From Acidobacteriota bacterium (GTDB lineage Bacteria; Acidobacteriota; Vicinamibacteria; Vicinamibacterales; UBA2999): a stretch of 56,175 nucleotides of DNA. The DNA is taken from the NCBI GenBank assembly GCA_003222635.1, contig QHWQ01000140.1, positions 3,346 through 59,520 of the forward strand, in the 5' to 3' direction. Within the stretch, counting starts at the first letter, position 1; each line of letters opens with the position of its first letter. Shown here piece by piece: positions 32,201 through 39,557 of the stretch. The notes beneath the pieces are model-generated. The model was given only the letters and a program-made list of their open reading frames with translations. It was not told the DNA's origin and searched no databases. The position numbers were made by a program, and so were the translations under genes.

Positions 32201-32417
32201 GATTCTCATGACGTCGCTCGCGTTCATTCTCGGCGTGATGCCGCTGGTGTTCGCAACGGGCGCGGGGCAGGAGGGCCGCCATTCGGTGGGCACGGCGGTG
32301 GCGGGCGGGATGGTGTTTGCGACCTTCCTCAACGTGCTCTTCATCCCGATTCTCTACGTGGTGATTCAGACGATTCGTGGAGAGGGACGTCGATCGCCGG
32401 CTGCCAACCATGCATAA
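29295..32417 (+). CDS. RND efflux pump, hydrophobe/amphiphile efflux-1 family
   Basis: Proton-driven inner-membrane pump of the AcrB/MexB type, 1040 residues. The first helix (RPILATVCSLVIILAGVLAI) is followed by PN/PC porter domains. The proton-relay aspartate pair is in GIVVDDAIVVIENIERHV in TM4. Two RND halves are visible, each with a large periplasmic loop, and conserved PVALFPGM-like motif (VPVAFFPGMTGRLYQQFALT) and LIGLAAKNAILIVEFAEQL are present. Substrates (drugs, dyes, bile salts, solvents) cannot be predicted. It overlaps the adaptor by 1 bp and the channel gene by 8 bp, so the three were one translational unit. Confidence 0.95.
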   Translation: MFVDTFIKRPILATVCSLVIILAGVLAIPQMPIAEYPDVAPPTVNVNAIYTGANAETVETAVTTPLEQAINGVEGMLYMTSSSTNNGTSSITVTFDVTRNADLAAVDIQNRINQAAGRLPAEVRQLGVTVTKAATNFVLAAGAYAEQGQYDSLFLSNYIDIYVKDALKRVPGVADVMTFGAGKYSMRVWLDPARLAARQLTASDVVNALREQNVNVAAGSVGDSPAPAGQTYQLSVRAAGRLHERSEFENIIVKSGNEGALVRLQDVGRVELGAETYGSVLRFQGRDAVGFGVIALPSANALDVNTAVITELQRLSKSFPPGLQYAIAFNTTTVVQESIREVLKTLAIAIGLVVLVMFFFLQSWRATLIPTLTMPVSLVGAFAFVHLLGFSINTLTLFAIVLATGIVVDDAIVVIENIERHVQEYKKDAAIAASDAMREVFSAVIATALVLIAVFVPVAFFPGMTGRLYQQFALTIAFAVAISAFNALTLTPALSALLLRHAELGKGTLFGTVERVIHAGTNGYVRTVRGLMRVRWLMVVVFVALLGAGYFVYLRLPQSFLPPEDAGWFLTIVQAPAGASLEYTSNAAKRVEAILQKTPEVEGVFSITGFSFAGNGPNQGLIFAALKPFAQRVGVEHGLPAILDRVRMQFFGLQDALVFAFAPPSIQGLGAFGGFTFEVLDQGGGTQIQNLAGATFGVIGAARQSKVVTGLFSGFTANDPQLAVDIDREKARSLGLPIGEITNAMQIYLGSAYVNDFDLDNRAYRVYVQADKAYRSDPKSLGQYYARTNTGQMVPLASVVRLHETTAPQAISHFNLFRSTEINGSAAPGFSSGQAIQEMERLASTALPQGFGYAWSGISLEEIKAGRQSAAIFGIAILLVYLTLAAQYESLVLPFIVLLGVPLAVLGALSAQWLRGLQNDLYCQVGLVMLIGLAAKNAILIVEFAEQLRRRGLSIVDAAIEASRIRLRPILMTSLAFILGVMPLVFATGAGQEGRHSVGTAVAGGMVFATFLNVLFIPILYVVIQTIRGEGRRSPAANHA

Positions 32418-33580
32418 CCGCGTCCTTCGTGGTTTAGCAATCTTTTCGATTGTGCTTGTTGCCGCGAATTCCGCGCTGGCGCAGCCGCTCGAGCGGCTCA
32501 CCTTCCAGCAGGCGATCGATCGCGCGATTGCGAACAATCCGACCGTTGCGCGCGCGACGGAAGGCATCCTGCGCGCCGAGGCGATCCTGCAGCAGGTGCG
32601 CTCCTCGTCGTTGCCGAACCTGTCGCTGTCGTCGGCCGTCAACTTCACCAACCCGGTGAAGTTCACCATCGAAGGCAGCACGGCGACCGTCGTGCCCTTC
32701 GCTCAGACGCAGACGACGCCGCTGCTGGCAGTCCCGATTCTGACGCCCGTGCAGTGGGCGCAGCGGAATCAAGCCGGCGATCAGATTGTCGTCGCGCAGC
32801 AGAACGAAAAGGACGTCAAGCGGCAGATCGCCGTCGCGGCGGGGCAAGCGTACCTCGCGATCATCGCGCGGCGCCGCGTGCTCGACCTGAACACCCGGGC
32901 GCGCGACAACGCGAAGGCACATTTCGACTTCGCCAACGCGCGCCTGCAAGGCGGTCTTGGCAGCCGGCTGAACAGTCGACGGTCCCGTCGATGCGATCGA
33001 TTATCCGAACTTCAATACTCCCGACGAGCTCGGACAGTTGACCAATCGCACCGACTTTCAGTTGATTCTCGCGCGTGAAGCCGCCGCGCAGCGCGTCTAC
33101 AGCGATTCGTGGAAGGACCGGCTGCCGTCGCTCACCACCGCGTTCACCGCTTCGCTGCTCGAACCGCCCGGCGTCTTCGCAAAAGCGTTTTCCTGGCGCG
33201 CGCAGGTGCTCTTCGCGGTGCCGCTGCTCGATAGCGGCTTACGGGCAGGCGAGAAGGCGCAGCGGCTGGCGGACCTGAACACCATCAAGTTCGAGCGCGC
33301 GAACTTCGAGCGCGAGGCGGCCTCGGAGATCCGCCTCGCCCGCGATTCGGTGGCGTCGACCACGCGCGCGTTCACGCAGGCGCGGCAGGCGGCCGATCGG
33401 GCGAATCAGGTGGTGATGATTACCGACGTGGCATTCCGTGAGGGCGCGTCGACCAACATCGAGGTGCTCGACGCCCAGCGCCAGGCCAGGGACGTCGAGA
33501 CGCAGGCGGCCATTGCCGAAGACGCGTTGAAGCGCGCGCAGCTCGATCTCCTCGTCGCCTTAGGCCGTTTTCCACAGTAA
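32410..33580 (+). pseudogene. TolC-type outer-membrane efflux channel, internal deletion and frameshift
   Basis: Third component of the RND system. The first frame from ATG 32410 has a signal peptide (ending NSALAQ) and the first OEP repeat (LTFQQAIDRAIANNPTVARA, DFANARLQGGLGSRLN). It then loses sense near 32980 and ends at 33078. From about 32985 another frame encodes GPVDAIDYPNFNTPDELG and the whole second repeat to 33580 (VVMITDVAFREGASTNIEVL). Both halves are good family sequence, but the usual stretch of helix between GSRLN and the GPVDA-type turn, some 40-50 residues, is missing. So this is a deletion plus frameshift. It is real inactivation or an assembly error. Confidence 0.85.
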
Positions 33581-33590
33581 TTGCACTATC

Positions 33591-33658
33591 TGCAACCTTG
33601 AGTCGCCCCATCACCCGAGTCGGAGTCGGGTACGACCCGTCACCGTACTCCGACTCCA
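33591..33658. repeat. Dispersed palindromic repeat, copy 3
   Basis: The first 36 bases are identical to 23361-23396. It contains an outer 10-bp stem (33617-33626 with 33647-33656, GAGTCGGAGT arm) and an inner hairpin CGGGT-ACG-ACCCG at 33627-33639. It lies between the efflux channel gene and the Tad secretin gene, where it might also act as a terminator-like structure; no T-run follows. Confidence 0.85.
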
Positions 33659-33710
33659 AGCCCCGCAGGCGTCCGAAATCCGCTACAATCCGCCGAGCTC
33701 AGACAACTCG

Positions 33711-35801
33711 ATGTTGTTGAATCTGCGCGTGTTTCGCTGGCAGAGTTTGTGCTCGCCGCGCGTGACCAACGTGTCTTCCGCGTTTGTCCTCGCGATTGCG
33801 GTCGCCGTCTGTCTCGCCGTGGGGCAGCCATGCGCCTACGCGCAAGCCGGCCCCACACCCGCGGGCGTGCCAGCGGCCGCCGACGTGAACGTCCTGATCA
33901 AGTCGCAGTACCGCCGCCTGACGTTCCCGCAGGCGATCTCCCGCGTCGCCGTCGGCGATACGGAGATTTTGTCCGCCGACGTCATCTCGACGCGCGAACT
34001 TCTCCTCCTCGGACGGCAGATCGGCCGCACGTCGGTGATCGTCTGGTTCGCCAACGGTACTTCCAGTGAGTTCCGGTTTTCCGTGGAGCGCGACCTGTCC
34101 GTGCTCGAGCGCGCCCTGAAGAGCGTCGATCCCTCGATTAATGTCGAATCCGCGCCGGACCGCGACGCTCTGATCCTCACGGGCACCGTGCCTGACATCA
34201 ACGCCTCGATGGCGGCCGAAGCCATCGCGCGCAACTATCTCGATGCGGGCAACGTCCGCAACGGCGGCGCGCAGCCGCTCATCGCCACGCCGCCCGGCGC
34301 TGAACCCGCCGCGCCGCCGCAAGCGCCCGGCGCTGCGCCGGCAGCCGGGGCACCGAATGCCGCCGCCGCGCCGACGCAGCTGCAGGGCAGCGTGCCGACC
34401 GCCGGCACCGTCATCAACCTGATTCAGCTCCAGAACCTCCCGCCGCTCCCCGAACAGAAGATTCAGGAGGCGATTCGCGCGGTCGGCGGGCAGGACGTGA
34501 CCATCCGCCGGGTGCAGCGCGGCAACATCCGCGACGATGCGCGGGACACGCTCGTGCTCGAAGGGCGCGTCCCGAATCAAATCGCGCTCGTCCGCGTGCT
34601 GACGCTCGCCGCCCGGCTCTTCGCCAACCAGACGATCAGCGCCGAAGACATCCGCGTCGTCGCCGATGAAGGCGGCGCGCTGGCGGACCAGGCGCAGACG
34701 CAGGCCTCCGCCGTCCAGACGCAGCTCGGCGGCGGCGCGACCTCCTCGCTCTTCGGCGGCGCGCGCGGCAGCCGCCTGACGAACCAGATCCGCACGAATC
34801 TGGGCCGCGCGAAAGCCATCGAGGCCGCGGGCGGACAGATCCTGTCGTTCATCGAGGTCACGGATCTTCCCCAGGTGCGCGTCGACATCCGCCTCTGGGA
34901 AGTGAATCGCACCAAGCTGCGCGCGCTCAATCCGAACGCGGCGCTGCTCCTCTCGGACTTCCGTCAGCCGTCGCTGAACCCCGCGCAGTCCGCCGGACTC
35001 GTGCAGGGCGATCAGGCGGCGCGCGTCGGCGCCGCGGGCGCGGCGATTCAGGACGTACTGTCGTTCCTCAACGGCACGCTGCTGAACGAGCTTCAATATT
35101 CCGGTGCGCACTACGCCATCGACGCGGCCCTCTCGCTGCTCGAGCGCAACGGCATCGCGCAGACCGTCTCATCGCCGTCGCTGACGGTGCTCTCCGGCGA
35201 GCTCGCGCAGGTGCAGGTCGGCGGCGAAATTCCGGTGCCGACCGCATTCGCCCCCGCCTTCGGCACGACGGCCGCAGTCGGCGGCGCCGGCGGACAGCAG
35301 AACGCCGGCGCCGTAACCCCCGGCGTTTTCAGCTCCGTCGAGTTCGTGCCCTTCGGCGTGCAGCTGCAGATTCGTCCGCTCGTCGGCGACGACGGGACGA
35401 TCACGCTGGACGTGCAGCCGATGGTCGTCACCCCCGATTCGGTCCTGACCGACACGATCCGCCAGGCCACGGGCACCGCCGTGCCGACGACGGCCTTCCA
35501 GACGCGCGCATTGCGCACCAGTTCGCGATTGAACGACGGCCAGGCGCTGCTCATCGGCGGCCTGATGTCGAACAACACCTCGACGAACACGTCCTCGACG
35601 CCGGGCATCCGCAGCCTGCCGCTCGTCGGCCGGATGTTTTCGGGCTTCAATCGCAACGACCAGGACACCGAGCTGATCGTGGTCGTCAATCCCGTGGTCG
35701 TGCGGTCGCCGGTGGCGGCCGCGGCGGCCTGGTCGTTCCCGCAGCGGGACGAACTGGTCCGCTCGGTGCTCGCGGGCACGGCGGCCGCGGCAAAGCAGTA
35801 A
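33711..35801 (+). CDS. Tad pilus secretin (CpaC/RcpA type)
   Basis: Outer-membrane channel for the Flp pilus, 696 residues. The signal peptide ends around CAYAQA. The N-terminal pilus domain (YRRLTFPQAISRVAVGDTEI, LLLLGRQIGRTSVIVWFANG) and a BON-like fold (RDALILTGTVPDINASM) are followed by an Ala/Pro linker (about 185-225) and a second BON-like segment. The secretin domain has VTDLPQVRVDIRLWEVNR, the GEIPVPT motif, VEFVPFGVQLQIRPLV and the closing LPLVGRMFSGFNRNDQDTEL, typical of secretin C-termini. It is the first gene of the Tad cluster. Confidence 0.92.
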   Translation: MLLNLRVFRWQSLCSPRVTNVSSAFVLAIAVAVCLAVGQPCAYAQAGPTPAGVPAAADVNVLIKSQYRRLTFPQAISRVAVGDTEILSADVISTRELLLLGRQIGRTSVIVWFANGTSSEFRFSVERDLSVLERALKSVDPSINVESAPDRDALILTGTVPDINASMAAEAIARNYLDAGNVRNGGAQPLIATPPGAEPAAPPQAPGAAPAAGAPNAAAAPTQLQGSVPTAGTVINLIQLQNLPPLPEQKIQEAIRAVGGQDVTIRRVQRGNIRDDARDTLVLEGRVPNQIALVRVLTLAARLFANQTISAEDIRVVADEGGALADQAQTQASAVQTQLGGGATSSLFGGARGSRLTNQIRTNLGRAKAIEAAGGQILSFIEVTDLPQVRVDIRLWEVNRTKLRALNPNAALLLSDFRQPSLNPAQSAGLVQGDQAARVGAAGAAIQDVLSFLNGTLLNELQYSGAHYAIDAALSLLERNGIAQTVSSPSLTVLSGELAQVQVGGEIPVPTAFAPAFGTTAAVGGAGGQQNAGAVTPGVFSSVEFVPFGVQLQIRPLVGDDGTITLDVQPMVVTPDSVLTDTIRQATGTAVPTTAFQTRALRTSSRLNDGQALLIGGLMSNNTSTNTSSTPGIRSLPLVGRMFSGFNRNDQDTELIVVVNPVVVRSPVAAAAAWSFPQRDELVRSVLAGTAAAAKQ

Positions 35802-35843
35802 ACCAGGGACAGGATTCGACGGTAGAAGGGACAGGAGGCAGGA

Positions 35844-36218
35844 ATGAAGGGGACACTCGCGCGTCGGTTGAGGAACAGGGCAGGCGCTGCGCTGGTTGAA
35901 TACGCGCTCATCATCGCGGGCGTGGCGCTCATCGGCGCTGCGGCGGTGTCGGTCTTCGGCAACAAGGTGACGGATATGCTGGCGACGGCCGCTGCCATTC
36001 TGCCGGGCGCCCATGCCGACACCAACGCGCCGATCGTCAGCGGGAAGATCATCGAGACCTCGCCGAACGCGCCCGGTTTTGACGAGGGCAACTCCGCGAC
36101 GGGCATCGGGCTCGACGTGAACGCCATCACGCAGGCCAACGGCCAGAAGCGGCTCGGCGACAACGTCGGCGGCGACGGGTCTCTCTCTTCGCTGGTCCTC
36201 GAGACCAAGAACAGGTAA
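35844..36218 (+). CDS. flp: Flp-type type IVb pilin with long C-terminal extension
   Basis: Probable major pilin subunit, 124 residues. The class III prepilin site is NRAG/AALVEYALIIAGVALI: glycine before the cut, glutamate at +5 and tyrosine at +6, then the hydrophobic assembly helix. Typical Flp pilins end soon after this helix at 50-80 residues; here about 75 polar residues follow (DTNAPIVSGKIIETSPNAPG and onward). The extension could be a surface-exposed domain. An AGGAGG-like site (ggaggcagga) precedes the ATG. No prepilin peptidase gene lies in the window. Confidence 0.85.
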   Translation: MKGTLARRLRNRAGAALVEYALIIAGVALIGAAAVSVFGNKVTDMLATAAAILPGAHADTNAPIVSGKIIETSPNAPGFDEGNSATGIGLDVNAITQANGQKRLGDNVGGDGSLSSLVLETKNR

Positions 36219-36251
36219 CAGGTTTCAGGTAACAGGTTTCAGGTATCAGGT
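36210..36251 (+). repeat. Six-copy heptamer array (WWCAGGT)6 between flp and the TadE gene
   Basis: Forty-two bases made of six heptamers: AACAGGT, AACAGGT, TTCAGGT, AACAGGT, TTCAGGT, ATCAGGT. The array begins in the last codons of flp, covers its TAA (36216-36218) and ends on the GTG start (36250) of the TadE-like gene. Each unit carries AGGT, a weak Shine-Dalgarno core, so copy number could alter TadE translation. Confidence 0.95.
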
Positions 36252-37401
36252 GGTTCCACGCCACGGGGACACGCCGCCGCGGGCCGAGCGCGGTGCGGCG
36301 CTGGTGGAGTTCGCGCTCGTGTCGATCGTGCTGTATCTGCTGCTGGCAGGCACGATCGAATTCGGGCGCCTGATGTTCGACGCCAACGCGCTGCAGGACG
36401 TCGCGCGCTTGACGGCGCGCGAGCTCGCGCTCGCGCCCGTCAGCGCGGGCGCCACGTTCGAGTACGCGCTGACGTGCGATCCGGCGGGCGATGCCAATTG
36501 CCTCGTCGATCTCCGATCGCGCGTTTTCGACCCCGCCTGCCTGGTCGTCGACCTCAACGATCCCGCCGTCTCACAGGACGCGGACGGGTACTTCGCCGCG
36601 ATGCCCGTCGTCAATCGCGCGCTGCGCACGTTGATGATCACCGAGCCGCAGCGTCCGAACATCCTGCGCTATGCGGGCGCGCTGATGACGGATGAAACCG
36701 GCGCGGCGTGCAGCGCGATCGGGCCGAACGGTCAGGCGTCGCCGACCGGCCTGACGGTCGGCATCCCGCTCATCGAAGGACGCGATCCGACCGGCGCGGA
36801 GACGATCCGCTGGGTGCCGGTCGTGCAGGAGATTCGCGCGGCGGCGGATGCGGCGTGCCCCGCGCGCGGGCCGTTCAGCCTGCTCTACGTTCCCGCCGCG
36901 GACGACTGCGGCCCGCTCGATGCGGATCCGGTTCCGTCGCGCGGCCTTGCCGCCGTGCGCATCAACTATCCGTATCAGGCCGCGACGCTGAGCGGCTATC
37001 AGTCCTTCCCGAACGATGTCGATCCGAATCCGCCGAACATCGGCAACTTCATCACCGCCGACGATGCGGCGGTGCAGCAGCTGAACGATCCGCCCGGCGG
37101 TCCGCTCGACGATGGCGCCATTGGTCCGTATGCCGGGCAGTACGGCCTGGGCCGTCAGCTGGCGCTCGCCGGCCGCACGCTTCGTCCGTTCCGCAAACTG
37201 ATTTCCGCGCAGGCCATTTACAGGCGCGAGGTGGTTTCGGCGTGCCGCGCCTGCGGTCACAGGCGCCGTCCACCGCCGGTCTCGTGCCCGTGCCCACGGC
37301 CGCGGTGCCGATCGCGGCGCACACGCGCATCAAGCGCGATCACCTCTGGGACGCCGCGAATGCGCGCATTGCCGTCGTCTACCTGCCGCCGCGCGCGGTG
37401 A
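36250..37401 (+). CDS. TadE-like pseudopilin, 3' end disrupted
   Basis: TadE-family minor pilin. The N-terminus ERGAALVEFALVSIVLYLLL, with the hydrophobic helix running on to AGTIEFGRLM, is the family signature, including glutamate +5 and a cleavable glycine. Sensible sequence continues through a large periplasmic domain to RPFRKLISAQAIYRREVV at about 37235, a normal TadE C-terminal end. After it the frame runs 55 residues of Arg/Pro-rich nonsense to 37401, while the CpaB coding frame begins in another register. The native stop therefore appears lost in a deletion that fused tadE to cpaB. Start is GTG 36250. Confidence 0.8.
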   Translation: MVPRHGDTPPRAERGAALVEFALVSIVLYLLLAGTIEFGRLMFDANALQDVARLTARELALAPVSAGATFEYALTCDPAGDANCLVDLRSRVFDPACLVVDLNDPAVSQDADGYFAAMPVVNRALRTLMITEPQRPNILRYAGALMTDETGAACSAIGPNGQASPTGLTVGIPLIEGRDPTGAETIRWVPVVQEIRAAADAACPARGPFSLLYVPAADDCGPLDADPVPSRGLAAVRINYPYQAATLSGYQSFPNDVDPNPPNIGNFITADDAAVQQLNDPPGGPLDDGAIGPYAGQYGLGRQLALAGRTLRPFRKLISAQAIYRREVVSACRACGHRRRPPPVSCPCPRPRCRSRRTRASSAITSGTPRMRALPSSTCRRAR

Positions 37402-38102
37402 CGAAAGAGATGCTGCTGAATATCAGCGACATCATCGGCCGGGTGCTCGACGGCGACAAGCGGCCTGGCTACGTCTTCACCGAAGAGGATTTCCTGCCGC
37501 GCGGCACGCGTGAAGGGCTGGTCGCCGGCATTCCCGCGGGGAAGCGCGCCATTCGCGTCTCCGGCGATCGGCTCGACGGCCTCGCCGGCCTCAACGCCGG
37601 CGATCGCTTCGACATCGTCGCCACGCTGCCGATCGACGCGGCGGGCGGCAGCCGTTCGCCGAACTTCGCCGGCCCCTACAGTCCCGAGCTCGCGCTGCAG
37701 GCCCAGCTGTCGAACTGGGACAAGCAGGCGACGGTGCGCGTCATCGTGCAGAACGCCTCGATCGTCGAGCCGATGATCGCGCGTGGCGTGGCGTATCAGG
37801 CGGCGGCCACGCCCGGCGCAGTGGTGCGCACGCGCGCGGTGCAGGAGGCGGTGATTGCCATCGAGCCGCGCGAGGTCGCGCTCCTGACCGAGGCGATGGC
37901 CGTTGAAGCGCATCTCGCGAGCATTCCGCGCTCGGGCCGCCCTGGCGATCCGGTGGACAGCAAGACGCCCGACCTGCGGCCGTTCAGCCCCTTCACCGCG
38001 CCGGGCGATCCGAGCCTGGCGGAGAACACCAGCGATCGCTTTGCCGTCGTCGAAACGATCATGGGACAGAAGCGCGCGCTGACGGCGGTGCCGAGACCCT
38101 AG
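37242..38102 (+). CDS. Flp pilus assembly CpaB/RcpC protein, probably 5'-truncated
   Basis: Periplasmic Tad assembly protein with SAF domain. The frame reads VPRLRSQAPSTAGLVPVPTA, then AAVPIAAHTRIKRDHLWDAA, the SAF start, followed by VTKEMLLNISDIIGRVLDGD and the RcpC region GIPAGKRAIRVSGDRLDGLA, LNAGDRFDIVATLP. The family normally begins with a transmembrane or signal helix about 40 residues before SAF; none is present here, and the frame runs out of the tadE reading frame. GTG 37242 is the best start if translated as is. Truncation by deletion is more likely. Confidence 0.75.
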   Translation: MPRLRSQAPSTAGLVPVPTAAVPIAAHTRIKRDHLWDAANARIAVVYLPPRAVTKEMLLNISDIIGRVLDGDKRPGYVFTEEDFLPRGTREGLVAGIPAGKRAIRVSGDRLDGLAGLNAGDRFDIVATLPIDAAGGSRSPNFAGPYSPELALQAQLSNWDKQATVRVIVQNASIVEPMIARGVAYQAAATPGAVVRTRAVQEAVIAIEPREVALLTEAMAVEAHLASIPRSGRPGDPVDSKTPDLRPFSPFTAPGDPSLAENTSDRFAVVETIMGQKRALTAVPRP

Positions 38103-38103
38103 C

Positions 38104-39552
38104 GTGCTGGTACAACTCGCCCTGATCGCGTTTGCGCTGAGCGGCCTGCTGTCGCTGGCGATCGACATCGGCTACGCGCGCCTGACGCAGAGCCAGATGC
38201 AGAACGCCGCGGACTCGGCCGCGCTCGAGGGGCTGCGCCAGCGCGATGCGGTGCGCAATCCGGCCAACGGCAATCCGATCGCGTATGCGAGCGACTGCGT
38301 CCGCCGCGCGGCGGCCAATCGCATGGTGCACTGGACGTTCGACGACGACTTCGACTACGCGTCGGGCGATCCGGACTACGAGTTCGGCGGCGGCCCGGTC
38401 ATCAACGTCGATGACGGCGTCACCAGCGTGCACGCGCTGCAGACGGTCACCGTTCCCGATCCGCACGTCTACAAGCCCGACCTGCAGATGAATCAGCCGA
38501 ATCAGGTCTACGGCGACATGGTGAGCGGCCGGTTCTGCTACACGACGGATCCCACTCCGTCCGAAGGCGGCACGTACGAGCTGCAGGACATCGTCTGTAC
38601 GGAGCCGCAGCGCGCGACGGGCACGTACTCGCGCAGCGACTTCAATCCGAATCTCACGGTGCCGGGATTGCCCGCGACGTTGAACGAGTGCCCCGCGCCC
38701 GATCAGGCGCCGCCGAATCCCTTTCCGGCAGGCGGCACGGGCAATCTCACCGGCGTGGACGACAGCGCGTTTCTCGTTCGTCTGCGCCGCTCGAACGATT
38801 TTCAGACGCTGGCGAATCAGATGGAGGAGAGTGTCGGCTCGAGCGGGCCCTCGCTGCCGCTGACCTTCGGCAAGGGGACGACGATTCACGGCAACGATCC
38901 GAACTCGGATTACTCCGTGCGGCGCGACGGGCTGACCGTGCGCGCGACGGCGATTGCCAACACCAGGCCCGCGTGGCATCTCGGCGTGCCGCAGGCCAAT
39001 CCCGCGACGACCGCGCTTGCGCCGTTCATCGTCTCCGATACGTGCGTGGCGAGTGTGACCGGTGCCGCGGTCGCGGTGACGGTGAGCGTGAATCCGACGA
39101 CCGGCAACATCACGCGAACCGGAGCAGGCGTTCCCGGCTGCGCGACCGGCGCCATCGTCGGGCGTTTCGTCGCCAACGCCGCCGCGCTGCGGACGGCGGG
39201 AGCTGTCGCGCCGGGTGCGGGCGTCATCGCGCGCTGCCTGACCTCGACGACGCTCCTCGCGCGCTACAGTCCGGTATTTTCGGTGATGGCAACGGGGCCG
39301 AACCGCATCATCGGCTTCTCGCAGGTGGATTTCGTCCGCGCGGCGAACTGTCCGAACAACATCAGCGCGCCGTTCAACGCGACGATCACGCGCCGCGTGT
39401 CCACGGTGGCTGCGTCGAACGCGTCTGCGATCGTATCCGAGGAGCTCCCGGCGGTGGCGCCTGCCGTCATGACCGAGCTCCTCAACAAGAACCTCGTTGC
39501 CGCCGGACAGGTGAACTACGGTCCGGTGCTCGTTCCCGTGCTGGTCCGGTAG
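38104..39552 (+). CDS. TadG-like pilus protein
   Basis: A 482-residue protein with an N-terminal membrane helix (LVQLALIAFALSGLLSLAID) and the motif IGYARLTQSQMQNAADSAAL typical of TadG-type proteins (Tad domain). The rest is a long, beta-rich exported domain with few recognisable motifs. It starts with GTG one base after the CpaB stop. The arginine-rich stretch that normally precedes the helix in TadG is missing, so the N-terminus may be shorter than usual. Family call rests on the N-terminal motif and its position in the Tad cluster. Confidence 0.72.
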   Translation: MLVQLALIAFALSGLLSLAIDIGYARLTQSQMQNAADSAALEGLRQRDAVRNPANGNPIAYASDCVRRAAANRMVHWTFDDDFDYASGDPDYEFGGGPVINVDDGVTSVHALQTVTVPDPHVYKPDLQMNQPNQVYGDMVSGRFCYTTDPTPSEGGTYELQDIVCTEPQRATGTYSRSDFNPNLTVPGLPATLNECPAPDQAPPNPFPAGGTGNLTGVDDSAFLVRLRRSNDFQTLANQMEESVGSSGPSLPLTFGKGTTIHGNDPNSDYSVRRDGLTVRATAIANTRPAWHLGVPQANPATTALAPFIVSDTCVASVTGAAVAVTVSVNPTTGNITRTGAGVPGCATGAIVGRFVANAAALRTAGAVAPGAGVIARCLTSTTLLARYSPVFSVMATGPNRIIGFSQVDFVRAANCPNNISAPFNATITRRVSTVAASNASAIVSEELPAVAPAVMTELLNKNLVAAGQVNYGPVLVPVLVR

Positions 39553-39557
39553 CCATC

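Noticed and set aside
29199-32681. A 1160-codon open frame on the minus strand across the RND pump gene
   Set aside because: It is the antisense shadow of a conserved 1040-residue pump in GC-rich DNA; its Arg/His/Asp-rich composition has no domain character.
36210-36251. The heptamer array as iterons of a replication origin
   Set aside because: It lies inside the Tad operon with no replication gene next to it, and the units are too short for known iterons.
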